A stretch of 64,000 bases of DNA from NCBI GenBank assembly GCA_038250835.1, contig JBBSBY010000004.1:1-64000 (forward strand), written 5' to 3'. The DNA comes from JBBSBY01 sp038250835 (GTDB lineage Bacteria > Desulfobacterota > Desulfomonilia > Desulfomonilales > Desulfomonilaceae). This document shows, piece after piece, positions 8,040-18,284 of this stretch (position 1 is the first letter of the stretch; each line of letters starts with the position of its first letter). Below the pieces are notes generated by a model, which worked only from the letters and a program-made list of their open reading frames with translations, was not told the origin of the DNA and ran no database searches. The position numbers were made by a program, and so were the translations under genes.

Positions 8040-10238
8040 ATGAAAAAACCCGTCTCTATCGAGCTTGAACGTAAGAAAATGAGGAAAGAGCTTATCCTTG
8101 CGTTCTCTGCCGCTCTGATTATCGGATTAATTTTCTTAATCGAAACAGCCATATTACGATCAACTGAAGATATTCCCTTTGCCGGCCATGTCCTTTTATT
8201 TACATTGCTCGGTATCGTAATTCTTTTGCTCATTCTGATCATATTCTTTCTTATTCGCAATTTTTTCAAATTGATATTCGAGCGCAGGGGACGAGTCCTG
8301 GGGTCTCACTTGAAAACGCGTCTCACCCTCGGATTCGTGGCTCTCACGCTGGTTCCTACTGTCGTGCTTTTTATCGCCAGCGCAGGTGTGTTGCACACCA
8401 GTATTGAAAGTTGGTTTAAATCTCAGGTTGAAGAATCGCTACAATCTTCTCTGGTTATCGCCCAGGCTTTTTATCAAAATGCTTCCGACAAGGCTCTCAG
8501 CACAGGCGCAAGAGTCGCTTCGGTCATTGCCGTGGATAAGCTGTTGGAGCCGATAAATCGAGATACACTCAAACGATTCTTGGACGCCACTTTAATGACT
8601 GAAGGGGTGAGTTCTTTTCAGGTGTATTTCCGGGATGCCTCTGCTCCAATTCTGATAAAGGACCCTAGTTTAAAGCAAACATCTATTCCGCCACCCATCG
8701 CCAGTTTTCTGAAAATCGCGTTTCAAGGAGAAAAAACATCAAAAATTACGGCGCTGGATGACGGCGGTGATCTGGTAAGCGCAATAGTTCCGGTGAAAGA
8801 CCCTATTCAACCGGAGGTAACCGCGGCATTGGTCGTGGATTACATTATCCCCACGTCGCTGGCCGCGAGACTTTATTCAGTATCAAAGGCATTTGGCGAC
8901 TACCAGGAAGCTAGACGCATGAAGGAGCCCGTGAAGACGGTAAATGTGCTTCTACTGCTAATGGTAGCGCTCCTGGTTATTCTGATTGGCTTTTGGTTCG
9001 GCATGACAATGGCCGGAGACATAACCGATCCTATACTCAATCTGACTAAAGGAGCGGAAAAGATAGCCTCCGGTGATTTGGATATTTATATCGAACCCAG
9101 CGGGGATGACGAACTTGCTTCTCTGGTGAAATCGTTTAACAAAATGGCGCTGGATTTAAGAGTAAATCGGGATGAGCTGATTCGCGTCAATCATGATCTT
9201 GAAAGTCGCCGCAAATATATGGAAACTGTGGTAAAAAACATTGCGGCCGGCGTTTTGTCCGTGGATCCGGAGGGAAGGATCACTACGATTAATACTTCCG
9301 CCAAAAAATTGTTGGGGATAAATGAAAGTAACCCTATTGGGAGATCGTTGGCGCAAATTCTGCCGCCGGCTTCCCGATCGGCGGTTGAAGACCTTATGGA
9401 GCAAATCGACGGCAGCGGCGAATCACTTCAGCAACAAATGACCATCTCGTTTCCTGATAAAGTGGTTTCTCTTTTATGCTTCGCCGGCTTACTTAAAGAG
9501 GATGAATCCACCCCTCTGGGGACAGCTTTGGTTTTTGAAGATATGACTTACCTTATTAAGGCCCAGCGAATGGCAGCTTGGCGAGAAGTCGCTCGTCGCA
9601 TAGCTCACGAAATAAAAAATCCTTTAACTCCTATTCAGCTCAATGCGCAGAGAATTCGTCGAAAGTATCTGGATGCTCTGGGGGCTGAGGGCGAGATTCT
9701 GGATCAGTGCACTAGAGTCATCGTCGATCAGGTGGAACAATTAAAAATCATGGTCAACGAATTCAGCAAGTTTGCCAGACTGCCGGCGGCAAATCCTACT
9801 CCGAGTGATTTAAACGCAATCATAAAAGATACTGTGGACCTCTACAATCAGAGTCATGATTCCCTGCGGATAGAGTTTAAACCGGATCCAACAATTCCAA
9901 CATTTGACCTGGATAAAGAGCAGATTAAAAGAGTGTTGGTAAATCTGTTGGATAATGCCGTAACCGCGACTTCGGGAAGAGGGAGCGTTTGGATCAAGAC
10001 CAATTTTGACGCCAACCTGGCCATCGCTTCAGTTGAGGTGCTGGACGATGGTATAGGCATTGCCCCACGTGACCGTGACAAATTATTTGAGCCCTACTTT
10101 TCCAGAAAACCGGGTGGAACAGGTTTAGGTTTGACGATTGTCAGCGCAATCATCTCCGATCATAACGGCTTCATTAGAATTAAGAGCGGACCACGCGGAG
10201 GCGCCGGATTCGTCATTGAATTGCCCGTTAATCGGTGA
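8040..10238 (+). CDS. NtrY-like sensor histidine kinase
   Basis: 732 residues from ATG 8040, seven bases after the previous stop. Layout: transmembrane helices at about 16-38, 48-74 and 92-118, an extracytoplasmic sensor region to about 300, a fourth helix, HAMP (TDPILNLTKGAEKIASGDLD), a PAS domain near 400-500, a HisKA domain with phospho-acceptor His523 in RRIAHEIKNPLTP, and a HATPase domain with N, G1 and G2 boxes (NLLDNAV, DDGIGIAP, GTGLGLTI). This is the NtrY arrangement, which in relatives phosphorylates the NtrX activator in nitrogen or redox control. No ntrX or other response regulator lies beside it; the next gene is a sua5 homologue, so its partner must be elsewhere. Confidence 0.92.
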   Translation: MKKPVSIELERKKMRKELILAFSAALIIGLIFLIETAILRSTEDIPFAGHVLLFTLLGIVILLLILIIFFLIRNFFKLIFERRGRVLGSHLKTRLTLGFVALTLVPTVVLFIASAGVLHTSIESWFKSQVEESLQSSLVIAQAFYQNASDKALSTGARVASVIAVDKLLEPINRDTLKRFLDATLMTEGVSSFQVYFRDASAPILIKDPSLKQTSIPPPIASFLKIAFQGEKTSKITALDDGGDLVSAIVPVKDPIQPEVTAALVVDYIIPTSLAARLYSVSKAFGDYQEARRMKEPVKTVNVLLLLMVALLVILIGFWFGMTMAGDITDPILNLTKGAEKIASGDLDIYIEPSGDDELASLVKSFNKMALDLRVNRDELIRVNHDLESRRKYMETVVKNIAAGVLSVDPEGRITTINTSAKKLLGINESNPIGRSLAQILPPASRSAVEDLMEQIDGSGESLQQQMTISFPDKVVSLLCFAGLLKEDESTPLGTALVFEDMTYLIKAQRMAAWREVARRIAHEIKNPLTPIQLNAQRIRRKYLDALGAEGEILDQCTRVIVDQVEQLKIMVNEFSKFARLPAANPTPSDLNAIIKDTVDLYNQSHDSLRIEFKPDPTIPTFDLDKEQIKRVLVNLLDNAVTATSGRGSVWIKTNFDANLAIASVEVLDDGIGIAPRDRDKLFEPYFSRKPGGTGLGLTIVSAIISDHNGFIRIKSGPRGGAGFVIELPVNR

Positions 10239-10254
10239 TGGAGACGCCGTCACT

Positions 10255-10854
10255 ATGAGCATAAATCCCATTATTATTGAAGCGGCCGATATCATCGGAT
10301 CAGGAGGCGTCGTAATCATCCCTACCGAAACGTTCTACGGTATTGCCGCAAACCCGTTTAACGAAGGGGCCATAGAACGCATTTATGAGATAAAAGGGCG
10401 AGATGATACTAATCCCGTTCCATTGATTGCCGCAGATATTTTTGCCGTGAGAGAAGTCGCCGATATGGCTGATGGGATAGTCAAGAAGCTGGCAACTACT
10501 TTTTGGCCTGGTAGTTTGACCATCCTACTGACGCCGTCTCGCTTTTTTCCAAAACATCTTATAGGTCCGACGGGAAAGATAGGCATCCGTGTGCCTCCCC
10601 CTTGTCCTGCGCTTCAATTGGCTGAGTACGCCGGAGGACTCATAACCGCCACAAGCGCCAACCTGAGTGGACACGCCCCCGCAGCATCCGTTTGGGAGAT
10701 ACCCGACGCCTTGACGGGCCAGGTGGATCTTGTGCTGGACTTTGGCCAAACCCCCGGTGGAGCGCCTTCTACAGTAATTGAGGTAGTGGATAATTCGATT
10801 AGAATATTACGACAAGGTATCGTGAATATAGCTTCAGTTCTTTCATCACTTTAG
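10255..10854 (+). CDS. L-threonylcarbamoyladenylate synthase (Sua5/YciO/YrdC family)
   Basis: 199 residues from ATG 10255; an in-frame extension back to 10138 lies inside the kinase gene and is not used. Family motifs include IIPTETFYGIA, KGRDDTNPVPLI, FWPGSLTILL, IGIRVPPPC and TSANLSGHA. The enzyme makes threonylcarbamoyl-AMP from threonine, bicarbonate and ATP, the first step of the t6A37 modification of ANN-decoding tRNAs. The C-terminal Sua5 extension domain is absent, so this is the short YrdC type. It follows the kinase by 16 bases and is probably co-transcribed, without an obvious functional link. Confidence 0.92.
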   Translation: MSINPIIIEAADIIGSGGVVIIPTETFYGIAANPFNEGAIERIYEIKGRDDTNPVPLIAADIFAVREVADMADGIVKKLATTFWPGSLTILLTPSRFFPKHLIGPTGKIGIRVPPPCPALQLAEYAGGLITATSANLSGHAPAASVWEIPDALTGQVDLVLDFGQTPGGAPSTVIEVVDNSIRILRQGIVNIASVLSSL

Positions 10855-11017
10855 GATAGGGTATGTCGGGCTCCACTGCAGCTGGGAGCTGCTCAGTCCG
10901 GCATCTCTGATAATGTTTCATCTGATGAAGAAGGCTCGCCAAAAGTTAGAATCCATTGAGGGAAAGCTTGCGTGAACTACCTCTGCTGAGTAGTTTCTCC
11001 AGCAACAAATTTTCATC

Positions 11018-12361
11018 CTACCGCTTTCCAAAGGAGCCCATTACCAACTCGGACCAATTGTCGTCACCGGGTTTCGGTCCACGTGGAATGCTCGGGAATT
11101 GCTTCATCTCAGTCCGTTTACTTAGTCCGAAAAGCAAACTCAATTCGCGTGTTATGGGAGTCTCCCTGAAATCCAAAAAACTAAGGAATCGGCCAAGGTT
11201 CAAATCCCAGAAATCATTGTTCAATGGAATGATTTCAGGGAATTTCAAATGAGAGCCTTTTTCTATATCCCACCTGTATTCGGCAAAGGGCCAAAATCTA
11301 TATTTAGCTGAAACCAGCCAGCCTTTTCGGTAAGTCTTTTGAATACGGCTAATGAAGAGGAACTTGCTTTCCGTGAAAACCTCGTCCCCGGCTACTGATA
11401 CATAGCCGCTGGGTTTTTCTGTTCCCTTATTTTTATCCGTCTTGTACGAGTACAAGTAGAAAAAATTAAATTCGTCAATTCCCCCGCCATATCCATACGT
11501 AATGAATGGGTAAAAAGAATACCTTTTGTGGCCCGACGCGTAGTGTTCGTAATACGATAGGAATGGCCAAAGTAGCGTGGTGCTTGCTCCGTATTTGCTT
11601 TCTTCCCGCACATACAGTGGAAAGGGCAGAGCTTTATATGACGTCATCTGATCCGTCCCGGGAAAGCGGTCAACGGATTGGAAAAATGGCCAAGCGAAGT
11701 ACCAGCCGTGATAATCATTGCGGATATGATCAACGCCAAAGATCGGCCAAACTTTGGTGGATTGCCTTTCGGGGCTGCGAGCCAGAGTAATAAACGGCCA
11801 AAGTATTCTTTGCGTCCTTGCCAGATCGTCTTGGCTCTCATAATACAAAGGAAACATGAAAAAAAAGTTCTTGTCTACCCCGTGGCGTCTATACTGGTAA
11901 CCATAAAAAGGAAAAAAACCCCAATACTCCTGCCCCAGATCCGATCGGCCTTGAAACAGCGTTAGACATCTTGAAAAACCGTCAAACGGTGGAGTTTTTC
12001 GCCAGCGGCTTTCAAAAAAAGGAAAAAACTTAAGTCTGCTTTGAAAAGTAGATTCTTCAAGAAATCCAAGGGGATAAAAGAAATCGACTCTATCGAATAT
12101 TCCATTGACTTTAGTGTAATAAAATAACGGCGGCAAGCCCCATCCCTCACCAATTGTCCAGCCTTTGCTCGGCGCATGGGGATCCATTCTGCGGATCACA
12201 AGGTCGCTGTTTACCGCAAAAAAATCATTGGGAGTTGTAAGTCGAATGAATTGATAGGCTGAGGAAAACCCCGGCAAGGGAGCTAAAAGCAGGATTAGAA
12301 GTATGGGCGTCAAAAAAATAAGTGGTCTAACTATCCTGGCAACTGGAGGGTGGCGCCGCAT
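11018..12361 (-). CDS. Exported aromatic-rich protein with repeated WPF/FPF units, possible beta-barrel
   Basis: 447 residues with a clear N-terminal signal peptide (hydrophobic 12-32, cleavage near FSSA). The mature part repeats short blocks of the form hydrophobic-Pro-Phe (FFPFYGY, FMFPLYY, ILWPFIT, KVWPIFG, FAWPFFQ, LPFPLYV, LLWPFLS, FYPFITY, RFWPFAE) about every 20-40 residues, alternating with charged turns. That rhythm fits beta-hairpins of an outer-membrane or periplasmic beta protein. I do not recognise a named family. It is 36 bases downstream of mlaD in the same operon, so a role in lipid or envelope transport is a reasonable inference only. Confidence 0.75.
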   Translation of the reverse strand: MRRHPPVARIVRPLIFLTPILLILLLAPLPGFSSAYQFIRLTTPNDFFAVNSDLVIRRMDPHAPSKGWTIGEGWGLPPLFYYTKVNGIFDRVDFFYPLGFLEESTFQSRLKFFPFFESRWRKTPPFDGFSRCLTLFQGRSDLGQEYWGFFPFYGYQYRRHGVDKNFFFMFPLYYESQDDLARTQRILWPFITLARSPERQSTKVWPIFGVDHIRNDYHGWYFAWPFFQSVDRFPGTDQMTSYKALPFPLYVREESKYGASTTLLWPFLSYYEHYASGHKRYSFYPFITYGYGGGIDEFNFFYLYSYKTDKNKGTEKPSGYVSVAGDEVFTESKFLFISRIQKTYRKGWLVSAKYRFWPFAEYRWDIEKGSHLKFPEIIPLNNDFWDLNLGRFLSFLDFRETPITRELSLLFGLSKRTEMKQFPSIPRGPKPGDDNWSELVMGSFGKR

Positions 12362-12397
12362 ATTTTGGTGACCTTAATCTTCCGACCTTCATTGTTT

Positions 12398-13426
12398 CTA
12401 CTTCAGGACTGCGCCGAGCACGGTGGCCAGTGTGCTGATTGGTGTGGCGTCGGAAACATCTTCCGCTGTCTTGTTCATGTTGCGAATGGCTCTACGCGCC
12501 TCGAAATACATATCCGGATCATTCAACATGCGGCTTATAGTTCCACGGCCGTACTGCACGTTGCCGGCTATGCCCCTCAGATCTCTTACAAGTAAATTGG
12601 CGTCTCGATACAAGCTTTGATCTGTCACCAGTTTTCCTAGAGTTCCTCTGCCGTTCTTAATGTCCCGGGTAAGACCTTCAAGCTCGTTTGCGACTCTGCC
12701 GAATTTATCTGAAGTTTTATCCATGCTCTTCGAGAACTTTTGCAGTTCGTCAATCGTTTGGTTGAGCTTATCTTTGTTGCGTCCGGTAATCTCGCTCAGA
12801 TCTCCCGCCGCAACTTGAGTGTTATCTATAGTATTGTTTATTTTATCTTTGTTTCTCGTTAGTAAATCTCTCAGATCTCGCATGACGACATCGGTGTTGT
12901 TGACGATTTGATCAACTTTCTGGCCGCCTTTCTCGTCAATGACTTGCTTACGAGCCTCCCGCGTCAAAGCTTGGAGATCTTGAGCCACAACCCCCATTGT
13001 TTCGAAAACTTTTTCGGTGTCTGTGGGTTCGACAACAAGTTCCATTTCTTCATTGGGTTTCAATTTTCTTGCGTTAGGTTTGCCGGGTTCAATGACGACG
13101 TACTTATCTCCCAGAATTCCCTTCGTCTTGAGGGCAATTCGTGATCCCTCGGGAATGGAATTTCTGTATGCGCCTTTTATTTCGAGGATGACCAAAGCTT
13201 TGCCGGTATCTTGATCAAACTGTATATCTTTCACTTTACCTATTTTAATTCCGGCCATTTGCACCTGAGCGTCCTTCACAAGTCCCTCGACTGATTTAAA
13301 ATGAGCCTTCAGGATAAAACCCTCATTGAAGTTGAAGTCCAAAACTTTGAACCATACGTAAGCAAAAATGGCGATGGCAACCAAAAACAGAGCCCCCACC
13401 TTTGCTTCGAGGGTAAACCTACTCAT
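12398..13426 (-). CDS. mlaD: MlaD/MCE-domain phospholipid transport protein
   Basis: 342 residues: one N-terminal membrane anchor (about 8-28), one MCE domain at about 38-115 with the signature KSVEGLVKDAQVQMAGIKIG and GILGDKYV, then about 200 residues of helical, heptad-like sequence with repeats such as RNKDKINNTID and RNKDKLNQTID. MCE proteins form periplasmic hexamers that shuttle phospholipids between the membranes; the long helical tail can form a needle-like tube. A GGAAGG ribosome site lies eight bases upstream. It follows mlaE by 42 bases. The usual ATPase mlaF is not between or beside them. Confidence 0.92.
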   Translation of the reverse strand: MSRFTLEAKVGALFLVAIAIFAYVWFKVLDFNFNEGFILKAHFKSVEGLVKDAQVQMAGIKIGKVKDIQFDQDTGKALVILEIKGAYRNSIPEGSRIALKTKGILGDKYVVIEPGKPNARKLKPNEEMELVVEPTDTEKVFETMGVVAQDLQALTREARKQVIDEKGGQKVDQIVNNTDVVMRDLRDLLTRNKDKINNTIDNTQVAAGDLSEITGRNKDKLNQTIDELQKFSKSMDKTSDKFGRVANELEGLTRDIKNGRGTLGKLVTDQSLYRDANLLVRDLRGIAGNVQYGRGTISRMLNDPDMYFEARRAIRNMNKTAEDVSDATPISTLATVLGAVLK

Positions 13427-13468
13427 GCAAATAACCTTCCTAAACCAAACGCAAAATTCAACTGTCGA

Positions 13469-14266
13469 TTAGCTGGTATGAAACATCAGAGCCGTCATGA
13501 TGTAATCGGAAACCAAGACCATCACCGAAGATACCACAACGGACTTTGTTGTAGCGAAACCAACTCCTCTAGCGCCTCCAGTGGCATGAAATCCGCGGTG
13601 ACAGGCAACCAAAGATATAATCAAACCAAAAACCAAGCTCTTAAACATTCCATGTGTAATATCTGAAATATCCAGCCAATATTTTATGCCTGCCATAAAC
13701 TGCCCTGCGTCCATTCCCAAATTGTGAACAGAAACTATGTATGCCCCAATCATACCGGAGAAGCTGAATATAAGCGCCAAAATAGGCAATACGGCGGTAG
13801 TGGCTATCACCCGGGGAGCAATCAAATATTGAATAGGATCGACAGCCATGCTCGACAGCGCGTCAATTTGCTGCGAATTGCGCATACTTCCAAGTTCCGC
13901 GGTCATCGAGGAGCCGACCCTGGCAATTATCATCAATGCGCTGATTACCGGCCCGAGTTCACGCGTCAAAGTTAAAGCGACCGTAGCGCCTATCATGGAT
14001 TCAGCGCCGAAACGGTGCATTCCGTTGTACCCTTGAAGTGCGCTGACCATACCGGTGAATGTGCCTGTAAACACAATAAGCAATACAGATTGAGCCCCAA
14101 CAAAGTCCATCTGGCGGATAAGCTCAAAAAATCTGTAAGGCGGTCTGAGGCTCCAAACTAAGCTCCGCCAAAACAAAACGATTACGCTTCCCAGATCCTC
14201 AAACAACGAGCGAATACCCGCTGTAATTAAGGCGGTCAGGGATGCGTTTGTTCCGTTTAACGCCAA
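13469..14266 (-). CDS. mlaE: MlaE/YrbE-family ABC transporter permease
   Basis: 265 residues, five to six membrane helices, starting at TTG with AAGAGG eight bases upstream. The MlaE family block TRELGPVISALMIIARVGSS and the following ELGSMRNSQQIDAL are present, as is the C-terminal GFATTKSVVVSSVMVL. It is the inner-membrane permease of the Mla/MCE phospholipid transport system, partnering MlaD and an MlaF ATPase. In most genomes mlaF sits between mlaE and mlaD; here mlaE and mlaD are adjacent, so the ATPase must be encoded elsewhere. Confidence 0.93.
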   Translation of the reverse strand: MALNGTNASLTALITAGIRSLFEDLGSVIVLFWRSLVWSLRPPYRFFELIRQMDFVGAQSVLLIVFTGTFTGMVSALQGYNGMHRFGAESMIGATVALTLTRELGPVISALMIIARVGSSMTAELGSMRNSQQIDALSSMAVDPIQYLIAPRVIATTAVLPILALIFSFSGMIGAYIVSVHNLGMDAGQFMAGIKYWLDISDITHGMFKSLVFGLIISLVACHRGFHATGGARGVGFATTKSVVVSSVMVLVSDYIMTALMFHTS

Positions 14267-14617
14267 AGCTAAAACCTCTTAATCTCGAGTATTGGACTAT
14301 TCTTCGTATCCGAATCATCCGGCGCATACCGGACATTGACCATTAAATTCCATAGATAAACATTGAAAATAGTCGGCCATGGCTTAGGGAAACCGGCTCG
14401 GTCATTCTAATGCAGTTGGTCAAAAAATGTCAATATGTTTATGATATGCTCATATTATAAACCTGAATATTAAATATATAATCCATTATATCATAATAAT
14501 TGAATATTTTACGAGTGATATTTTTGGGAAGAGCAAGCTTGCTAATGTAGGTCAAGGATGATATGTTTAATCCCCTATTTCAAAAAGAGTAAGTAAATCA
14601 ATAGCTAAGAGGCCCCC
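14267..14617. other. AT-rich divergent intergenic region between mlaE and dnaE
   Basis: 350 bases without a gene. The segment 14430-14530 is strikingly AT-rich, with imperfect dyads such as TATGATATGCTCATATTATAA at about 14438-14458. Promoters for both divergent genes are expected here, but no single pair of -35/-10 boxes is convincing. Confidence 0.4.
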
Positions 14618-17600
14618 ATGATGGCGGCAGACTTCGTCCACCTACACGTACATACTCACTACTCGCTACTCGACGGCGCCATCCGAATTCCGGATTTAAT
14701 TAACCGTGTCAAAGAATATCAAATGCCGGGTGTCGCCATTACCGATCATGGTAACTTATTTGGAGCGATGGAGTTTTACACGAAGATGATAGCGGCGGGA
14801 TTAAAACCCATAATCGGCTGCGAGGTTTATGTGGCGCCGGGTTCCAGGTTCGAACAAATCCCCGGCAATGATCATAAGCCCCATCATCTTGTGCTGCTGT
14901 GTGAAAACGAGAAAGGTTATCGCAATTTGTGCAGACTCGTTACATTAGCTTATCAAGAAGGGTTCTATTACAAGCCGCGCATAGATAAGGAGTTATTGCA
15001 GGAGTACAATGGCGGCCTTATAGCTATGAGCGCATGTCTCGGGGGAGAACCTGCGGCCAATTTACTCAGGGGAAACGAGAAAGCTGCCATTGAGGCGGCT
15101 GATTGGTATAAATCTCTTTTTACTACCAATAAGTATTTTCTGGAGATCCAATCAAATGGATTGCCTGAACAAGCAAAGGCCAACGAAGGACTGATCAGGA
15201 TATCTAAAGATTTGGGAATAAAGCTGGTAGCCACCAATGACTGCCACTACTTGGATCGAAAAGACCACCGTGCGCATGAGGCCCTCCTCTGCATTCAGAC
15301 CGGTAAGTTACTTTCCGATGAAAATCGTATGAGTTTCCATTCGGACGAGTTGTTTTTCAAATCTCCCGAAGAAATGGCGCACGATTTCAGGGACAATCCC
15401 GAGGCTTTGAAAACGACTAAAGAAGTAGCGGACAAATGTTCACTGATGTTGGATTTTGATGAAATCTATATGCCCAGGTTTGATGTTTCCGATGGTAGGC
15501 CACTCAGAGAACATTTCAAAGATGATGCCGAAATTGGATTTCAAGAGCGGATTCACGCTTTAGTTCAGCGTGGGGCAATCACTACCGAGCAGCTACAAAC
15601 GTATGCGGAGAGGTTGGATCATGAAGTCAAGTTGATCCAACAAATGGGTTTTTCGGGATACTTCCTCATCGTTGCCGATTTCATCAATTATGCGAGAAAG
15701 AACGGCATTCCTGTGGGGCCGGGTCGGGGTTCCGCCGCAGGTTCTCTTGCTGCGTATTGTCTAGGCATCACCGACATTGATCCGATCAAATATAATCTGC
15801 TGTTCGAAAGATTTCTTAACCCCGAACGCAAGAGCATGCCTGACATTGACGTCGATTTTTGCATGACGGGCAGGGAGAAGGTCATCGAATATGTTTCTCA
15901 GAAATACAGCAAAGACAACGTAGCTCAGATAATAACCTTTGGCCGTATGCAAGCAAAAGCGGTTATCCGTGACGTGGCTCGAGTAATGGGTCTGCCGTAC
16001 CAAGAGGCCGATCGTTTGGCTAAGCTCATTCCAAATGAACTCAAGATAACTTTGAAGATCGCTTTGGAAAAGGAACCGAAACTTAAAGAGGCAATGAACC
16101 GCCCGGAAATTGCCGAGCTATTTAATATAGCCATGCGTTTAGAAGGCCTTGTTAGGCATGCCTCCACTCATGCGGCAGGCATAGTGATTTCAGATAGGCC
16201 TCTTGTCGAACGACTACCACTTTCTATCGGGAGCGACAAAGAGACGATTACTCAGTTCGATATGAATTGGGTGGAAAAGATCGGATTGGTCAAGTTTGAC
16301 TTTCTCGGACTCAAGACGCTGACGGTTATTGATCAAGCTCTCAAACTCATAAATCAAACCAGCGGAGCGAAATTGGATATGGCGTCAATACCCCTCGATG
16401 ACCAAGGGGTGTTCGAGATGCTGTCTCGCGGCGACACTATGGGAGTTTTCCAGCTTGAGTCTTCGGGTATGCGCGACATGTTGATCAAATTCAAACCGTC
16501 CGTGTTTGAGGATCTGATCGCGATTCTCGCGCTCTTCAGACCAGGCCCTCTTGGATCCGGGGTCGTGGACGACTTTATACATCGAAAGCACGGCAGAATT
16601 CCAATCGAGTATCCTCTGCCGCAGCTCGAGTCAATTCTTAAAGAAACTTACGGTGTTATTCTATACCAAGAGCAGGTCATGAGTATTGCCCAAATTTTGG
16701 CGGATTATTCGTTGGGTGAGGCCGATTTATTACGCCGCGCGATGGGAAAAAAGAAGCCGCAGGAAATGGCGGAGCAGAAGACGCGATTCGAAAAAGGCGC
16801 AATTAACAACGGCATAGATGCTGAAAAGGCGAGTTATATTTTCGATCTCATGGAGAAATTTGCGGGATACGGCTTCAACAAATCCCATTCCGCCGCTTAT
16901 GCGTTGGTGGCTTACCAAACCGCTTATCTCAAAGTCCATTACACTCCGGAATTCATGGCTGCGCAACTCACGTGTGAATCGGGTAATACCGACAAAGTAA
17001 CTTTATACATATCCGAATGCCGCGGCATGAAAATCGACATTCAGCCGCCTCACGTCAACGATTCATTGCTGAATTTTAACGTGGTAAACGGCAAAATCGT
17101 ATTCGGTTTGGGGGCGGTCAAGAACATCGGCGAAGGGGCCATCCATTCTATTATTGAAGCTCGCAATCAAGATGGACCATTTTGCAGTATTCAGGATTTT
17201 ACCCGGCGAGTGGATCTGAGAAAGGTGAACAAGAAAGTTTTGGAGAGCCTAATCAAGTGCGGCGCTTTTGACGGTTTCGGAGCGACGCGGCGAGCCTTGT
17301 TCGAGTCTCTGGATCAAGTTTTGGAACGCGCGGCAAGTTTCCAGCGCGAAAAAAACGAAGGTCAATTCAACCTATTCGCCACTGAATGCGTTCCAGGGGA
17401 GACCGGAAATTTTACCGACGCTTCCATAGCAGATTTAGAAGAATGGGATGAATTGATTAAGCTCGAACATGAAAAAGAACTGATGGGGTTTTATATTACC
17501 GGACATCCTTTGCTAAATTATGAATCGATAATAAAGCGCTACACAAACGCCACTTCAGCTTCCCTATCTTGCATTGAAACAGGCGGGCAGGTGCGGATTG

Positions 17601-18076
17601 CCGGTCTGATCAAGAGAATAAAAGAAATCACGACGAAGAAAGGCGACAGGATGGCGTTTGTAGATATTGAGGATCTCACCGGAACAAGCGAAGTTACAGT
17701 TTTTGCGGATGTTTACTCACAGAATAGAGACCTGATCCAATCGTCGGAACCGCTTGTAATTTTAGGAATACGAGAAGGCGATCCCGACACACCCAAAATT
17801 CTGGCTAGCGAAATCTTCAGAATCGGAGAAGCCGAGCGCAGGTTCAGCAAGGGTGTACGAATAAAGATGTCCACACTCGGCGCCTCTTCTGAGCAGATCC
17901 ATGAATTGAAGCGCATATTATATCAATATAAAGGCAATTTACCTGTAAAGTTGCACGTGCTTATTCCCAATAGAACCGAAACTGTAATTAATTCCGCTGC
18001 TCTCTGCGAACCATCCGAGGCATTTCTTGCGGACATCCGTAACTCTTTTGGGCGTGACTCCGTAATGTTCGAGTGA
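14618..18076 (+). CDS. dnaE: DNA polymerase III alpha subunit
   Basis: This 1152-residue replicative polymerase catalytic subunit starts at ATG 14618. Order of domains: PHP (HVHTHYSLLDGA at about 9-20, ITDHGNL), palm with the catalytic aspartates in MPDIDVDFCM, thumb and fingers (GRGSAAGSLAAYCLGI, ESSGMRDML), the tandem helix-hairpin region, and a C-terminal OB fold (VRIAGLIKRIKEITTKKGDRMAFVDIED). The length is that of the standard DnaE1 class. The PHP histidines appear intact, so residual PHP activity or metal binding is possible. The gene stands alone on the plus strand between the AT-rich gap and an enoyl-CoA isomerase-like gene. Confidence 0.98.
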   Translation: MMAADFVHLHVHTHYSLLDGAIRIPDLINRVKEYQMPGVAITDHGNLFGAMEFYTKMIAAGLKPIIGCEVYVAPGSRFEQIPGNDHKPHHLVLLCENEKGYRNLCRLVTLAYQEGFYYKPRIDKELLQEYNGGLIAMSACLGGEPAANLLRGNEKAAIEAADWYKSLFTTNKYFLEIQSNGLPEQAKANEGLIRISKDLGIKLVATNDCHYLDRKDHRAHEALLCIQTGKLLSDENRMSFHSDELFFKSPEEMAHDFRDNPEALKTTKEVADKCSLMLDFDEIYMPRFDVSDGRPLREHFKDDAEIGFQERIHALVQRGAITTEQLQTYAERLDHEVKLIQQMGFSGYFLIVADFINYARKNGIPVGPGRGSAAGSLAAYCLGITDIDPIKYNLLFERFLNPERKSMPDIDVDFCMTGREKVIEYVSQKYSKDNVAQIITFGRMQAKAVIRDVARVMGLPYQEADRLAKLIPNELKITLKIALEKEPKLKEAMNRPEIAELFNIAMRLEGLVRHASTHAAGIVISDRPLVERLPLSIGSDKETITQFDMNWVEKIGLVKFDFLGLKTLTVIDQALKLINQTSGAKLDMASIPLDDQGVFEMLSRGDTMGVFQLESSGMRDMLIKFKPSVFEDLIAILALFRPGPLGSGVVDDFIHRKHGRIPIEYPLPQLESILKETYGVILYQEQVMSIAQILADYSLGEADLLRRAMGKKKPQEMAEQKTRFEKGAINNGIDAEKASYIFDLMEKFAGYGFNKSHSAAYALVAYQTAYLKVHYTPEFMAAQLTCESGNTDKVTLYISECRGMKIDIQPPHVNDSLLNFNVVNGKIVFGLGAVKNIGEGAIHSIIEARNQDGPFCSIQDFTRRVDLRKVNKKVLESLIKCGAFDGFGATRRALFESLDQVLERAASFQREKNEGQFNLFATECVPGETGNFTDASIADLEEWDELIKLEHEKELMGFYITGHPLLNYESIIKRYTNATSASLSCIETGGQVRIAGLIKRIKEITTKKGDRMAFVDIEDLTGTSEVTVFADVYSQNRDLIQSSEPLVILGIREGDPDTPKILASEIFRIGEAERRFSKGVRIKMSTLGASSEQIHELKRILYQYKGNLPVKLHVLIPNRTETVINSAALCEPSEAFLADIRNSFGRDSVMFE

Positions 18077-18284
18077 TGCCGGAGGATTAATGGCATTGGA
18101 CCGGGACTCATGTGCTTTGTCTGATGTCTGCGCCTCCCTCTTCTCCTAATTAAGAGTTCAGGAGAGCGCAACAATATTACTCGCCTACTCGGATCGCTGC
18201 CGTGTCCATAAATTTGAACATAATAATAAAAGATTTCAATTTAATCGGCTGCTATGATATTCAGACATTCACCAGGAGAGCGCC

